Below, piece after piece: positions 61,054 to 64,000 of a stretch of 64,000 bases of DNA. Both the position numbers and the translations under genes were made by a program. The notes under the pieces are model-generated. The model ran no database searches. It was not told the DNA's origin and saw only the letters and a program-made list of their open reading frames with translations. Source of the DNA: Phytophthora sp. 'mugwort' (lineage: Eukaryota; Oomycota; Peronosporomycetes; Peronosporales; Peronosporaceae); contig JAUCEF010000003.1 of NCBI GenBank assembly GCA_033558025.1, forward strand, positions 2,444,001 to 2,508,000, read 5' to 3'. Numbering within the stretch: position 1 is the first letter of the stretch; each line of letters opens with the position of its first letter.

Positions 61054-61396
61054 TGATAAAGGTGTTGAGGTCTTGAAGCGAGGCTTGGATTGAGCGGAGG
61101 GAGTTCTGCACTTGGGTGCGGGGACCGGAGTGAAGACCACTTGAGCTGAAGAAGGAAGATTCGAAAGTGATTGATTTATCGGAGCTTACACTACCTAGTC
61201 TACCACATAGATATGCAGCCCTGCATCCAATCATTTGGTGCATCCAATCACCAACACTCCGCACTCGTCCAATCATCCTACTCGTCTAATCATCGGTTGC
61301 GTAAACAACGTACCGTAAACATCGCGGGATCGTGTTGGACCGGTTCGGGTTAACCGGTTACTGGTACACAGTACCAAAACCTGGCAACCCTCAATA
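61054..61396 (-). repeat. A2 LTR shared by E14 (5') and E15 (3'), 343 bp
   Basis: 5' LTR of the intact copy. Ends CCTTTATCA before the primer-binding site and is preceded, in the element direction, by the E15 purine tract at 61397-61405. Confidence 0.93.
61158..61174 (-). promoter_or_regulatory. Putative transcription start block in A2 LTR (TCAATCACTTTCGAATC)
   Basis: TCAATCACTTT is conserved in A1, A2, Ba and Bb LTRs although their U3 and U5 differ, and TCACTTT resembles the oomycete initiator consensus. In the hybrid LTR at 49118-49458 the subtype switch occurs in this block, as expected if R begins here. There is no direct evidence of transcription. Confidence 0.45.
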
Positions 61397-61403
61397 CGCC
61401 CCC

Positions 61404-62756
61404 TCAATGCGAACACGCGTGGATACCGAGGGACGCCGTCAGATCCGTGTGGCGCGGTCCTGGCAGTGCCTTGGTCATGATGTCCGCCAGCATGATAGAA
61501 GTCTCGCAGTACTCGAGCTTGACTTCGCCGCGCTTGACCTCATCACGGATGTGATGGTACTTGATGTCGATGTGCTTGGCGCGACCATGGTTCACTGGGT
61601 TCTTCGTCATCTTGATGCACGACTGGTTGTCTTCGCGGATCTTGAGCTCGGGTCCAGTCTCATTAGCGGCCGTCAAAATCTCGCACAACAGGCGATGAAT
61701 CCACTTGCCTTCTTGGATCGCCAGACTGAGTGCGATGTACTCCGCCTCACTCGTAGACAGCGAAACACTTGACCGCTTCTTGCTTCCCCAGCTCACTGGT
61801 GCACCCATTAGCATGAACGTGTAGCCGGAAGTCGACTTGCGGTCCGCGAGGTCGCCAGCCCAGTCCGCGTCCGAGTACCCGCGAAAGTCGATGTTGTCAC
61901 CCGGCTTGAAGCAGATCCCATGCGTCTTGGTGCCTTGCAGATAGCGAAAGATACGCTTGACCGCAACCCAGTGTTCTTCTTGAGGGTTCTCCATGAAGCG
62001 CGACGCATAGCCAACGGCGTACGCGATGTCCGGGCGCGTGGCAGTCATCAAGTGCATCAGAGCACCAACAGCTTCGCGAAACGGAGCGTTCACCTTAGTC
62101 GCTGCGTCACTTGAAATCAGTCGAGTGCTTATGTCGACGGGACTCACCACGGCCTTGCACTCGTCCATACCAAAACGCTTGAGAATGTCATCCACATAGC
62201 GGCGCTGACACATCGTCACGCTGCCGTCCGGGCCGTCCACCAATTCGATCCCAAGAACGAACGCGCACTTGCCGCTGTCGGTCATTTCGAAGCGTGTCTT
62301 GAGGTCGTTCTTCGTGCGTGAGATCAGCTCGGGTGAACTTCCGGTGACCAACACATCGTCCACGTAGACCAGCACGAGCACACAGTGGCCATCGACAACC
62401 TTGATGTAGAGGCACGGGTCGAAGGCTGAAACTTGAAAACCGATAGAACACACGAATTCGTCGAAGGTCTCGTTCCATACGCGCGAAGCTTGCTTGAGAC
62501 CGTAAATCGCCTTCACCAATTCCAGGCAGTCGAAATCACCATCCAGCTCGACGCCTTCAGGAACCACGCAGAACACCAACTCCTTCATGACGCCGTACAG
62601 AAATGCCGTTACCACGTCGAGTTGGTCGAGGGGCCAGTCGAAATACTTGGCAATCACGATGACCATGCGCAGCGTCACGTACTTGACCACGGGCGAGAAC
62701 GTCTCGGTGTAGTCGATGCCGTACTTTTGCTTGAACCCCTTGGCCACGAGGCGCGC
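61404..62756 (-). pseudogene. Copia gag-pol E15, RT-RNase H end only
   Basis: About 450 open codons from the RT fingers ([11 protein letters not shown]) through QLDVVTAFL and YVDD to RNase H ([15 protein letters not shown]) and TGA at 61404-61406. The upstream part is missing: an A1 LTR in plus orientation begins at 62757. It is a patchwork: ends A2-like (61404 to about 61660; about 62300-62700), centre A1-like (DISTRLISSDAA). No lesion is seen in the RT-RNase H part itself. Not autonomous. Confidence 0.9.
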
Positions 62757-63040
62757 TATTGACGGTTACCGGTTTGGTATCAGTTATTAGCCGTGAACCG
62801 GTTAACCCGAACCGGTCCAATCCGAACCCACGTTGATTATGGTGATTACGGTAAGTTGTTAACGCCACCGATGATTAGACGAGTAGGATGATTGGACGAA
62901 CACCGGTGAGTGATGGTTGATTAGATGCACTAGGTGATAGGACGCAGGGTCGCGTGTCTATAACAGTAGGGTATAAGCTCCAACAATTCAATCACTTTCG
63001 AATCTTCATTCTACCCCTCAAGTGCCTTCGCTCCGGTCCC
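62757..63040 (+). repeat. A1 LTR piece (284 bp, U3 to U5), cut by an A2 LTR
   Basis: Starts TATTGACGGTTACCGGT inside E15 and stops at CTCCGGTCCC, A1 LTR position 284. It is the complement of the 71-bp piece at 41853-41923. Confidence 0.9.
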
Positions 63041-63383
63041 TGATAAAGGTGTTGAGGTCTTGAAGCGAGGCTTGGGTTGAGCGGAGGGAGTTCTGCACTT
63101 GGGTGCGGGGACCGGAGTGAAGACCACTTGAGCTGAAGAAGGAAGATTCGAAAGTGATTAATTTATCGGAGCTTACACTACCTAGTCTACCACATAGATA
63201 TGCAGCCCTGCATCCAATCATTTGGTGCATCCAATCACCAACACTCCGCACTCGTCCAATCATCCTACTCGTCTAATCATCGGTTGCGTAAACAACGTAC
63301 CGTAAACATCGCGGGATCGTGTTGGACCGGTTCGGGTTAACCGGTTACTGGTACACAGTACCAAAACCTGGCAACCCTCAATA
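63041..63383 (-). repeat. Lone A2 LTR, 343 bp
   Basis: A complete A2 LTR with neither primer-binding site nor purine tract beside it. On its left is the A1 LTR piece (flank GTCCC), on its right a family C fragment (flank GTGCA). Unlike flanks rule out a simple solo LTR. Inversion with the LTR at 41924-42265 accounts for both flanks. Confidence 0.9.
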
Positions 63384-64000
63384 GTGCACCCACTTGCCTT
63401 CTTGGATGGCCAAGCTCAGTGCAATGTACTCGGCCTCACTTGTCGAGAGCGATACGCTTGACTGCTTCTTAGAACCCCACGACACTGGTCCGCCGACAAC
63501 TTGGAACAGATAGCCTGACGTTGACTTGCGATTGCTTAAATCACCTGCCCAGTCGGCGTTCGAAAAGCCTTGAAAGTCGACGTCCTTGCCTGGCAAAAAG
63601 CGAATTCCGTGCCACTTGGTACCTTGTAGGTAGCGAAAAATGCGCTTGACTGCAATCCAATGTTCCACTTGCGGGTTCTCCATAAAGCGCGATACATAGC
63701 CAACAGCGAACGCAATGTCCGGGCGAGTCGATGTCATCAAGTGCATAAGTGCACCGACAGCCTCGCGAAATGGCGCGTCCAACCTGGTTGTGGAGTCGCT
63801 TGAGACCAGCTTCATGCTGATGTCGACCGGACTTGCAGCAGGTTTGCAGTCTTGCATGCCAAAGCGCTCCAGGATGTCGTTGATGTACCGAGCTTGACTT
63901 AAGGTGACACTGCCATCCGCCTTGTCGACCACTTCGATCCCCAGGATGAAGGAACACTTGCCACTGTCGGTCATCTCAAACCGCGACTTGAGTTGGCGCT
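63384..64000 (-). pseudogene. Family C copia fragment C2 (RT end and RNase H), cut by window edge
   Basis: About 205 open codons of a copia pol related to, but distinct from, family A. It covers the RT carboxy-terminal region ([37 protein letters not shown]) and RNase H ([37 protein letters not shown]), where it is cut by the A2 LTR at 63383. The first RNase H Asp of SDADWAGD is Asn here (SNADWAGD). It is likely the same family as C1; whether they belonged to one copy cannot be decided. It continues beyond the window. Confidence 0.82.

Larger units (their letters stand above)
56659..61396 (-). mobile_element. Complete, apparently intact family A2 copia element E14
   Basis: 4738 bp: two LTRs with no difference seen, primer-binding site, one uninterrupted 1346-codon gag-pol frame and a purine tract. 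It is the only copy in the window with everything needed for autonomous movement. No target duplication can be shown, because both LTRs are shared with neighbouring copies in the array. Confidence 0.9.
52268..62756 (-). mobile_element. Tandem array IV of family A elements (E13, E14, part of E15), A2 LTRs
   Basis: LTRs at 52268-52610, 56659-57001 and 61054-61396 appear identical and have the same orientation, with one internal region between each pair and a third, truncated one to the right. E13 and E14 are near-identical, 4391 and 4395 bp per LTR-plus-internal unit. High identity makes this the youngest array in the window. Confidence 0.88.

Noticed and set aside
63041..63383. Ordinary solo LTR from LTR-LTR recombination.
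   Set aside because: Flanks GTCCC and GTGCA do not match and belong to different families. The inversion model explains both flanks.
1..64000. Gypsy-type elements, host genes, tRNA genes, telomeric or CRISPR repeats.
   Set aside because: All pol regions have integrase before RT (copia order). Every stretch is accounted for by LTRs or polyprotein, and no cloverleaf, short-repeat array or unrelated coding region was seen.

Overview
The window is wall-to-wall Ty1/copia-type LTR retrotransposon DNA from a eukaryote. I found no host gene, tRNA, rRNA, CRISPR array or bacterial signal. The best guess for the host is an oomycete (GC-rich third codon positions, intron-free copia polyproteins, a CACTTT initiator-like motif in every LTR), but this is inference and I cannot name a species. 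Names used here are local. Family A has two LTR subtypes: A1 (350 bp) and A2 (342-343 bp). Family B has two subtypes: Ba (312 bp LTR) and Bb (354 bp LTR). Family C is known only from two pieces. Family A copies are numbered E1 to E15.

Layout. 1-14198 is a minus-strand tandem array (E1-E4) in which neighbouring copies share one LTR. 14199-14592 is a small A1 remnant. 14593-28417 is a plus-strand tandem array (E5, E6), with a complete Ba element (22005-26723) inserted in E6 between AGGGG target duplications. 28418-30357 holds a B LTR, a C fragment and half a Bb LTR. 30358-33059 is truncated E7. 33060-41923 is a minus array (E8, E9). 41924-43934 is truncated E10. 43935-48727 is a whole Bb element. 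48728-52267 is fragment E11 plus truncated E12. 52268-62756 is a minus array (E13, E14, part of E15), containing the only uninterrupted polyprotein, E14 (1346 aa). 62757-64000 is a partial A1 LTR, a lone A2 LTR and a second C fragment.

All coding regions encode one gag-pol polyprotein in copia order: gag with a CCHC knuckle, DSG protease, HHCC/DD35E integrase, YVDD reverse transcriptase, RNase H. In families A and B the primer-binding site matches the anticodon arm of initiator tRNA-Met and contains the polyprotein ATG, as expected for copia-style half-tRNA priming. Except for E14, every copy is truncated or carries frameshifts or nonsense codons. Many lesions are shared between copies.

The most informative signals are structural. 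Arrays share LTRs and alternate A1 and A2 LTRs. There is an 8.3-kb inverted duplication (5110-13444 against 15355-28417 without Ba) and a 2.7-kb one (30358-33059 against 35106-37807). One A1 LTR is split between 41853-41923 and 62757-63040, and its pieces, plus a GGGAC/GTCCC duplication, add up exactly to one 350-bp LTR, which points to a ~21-kb inversion between two A2 LTRs. The LTR at 49118-49458 is an A2/A1 hybrid. Misassembly of repeats is a real alternative for the arrays and inversions and is flagged where it applies.
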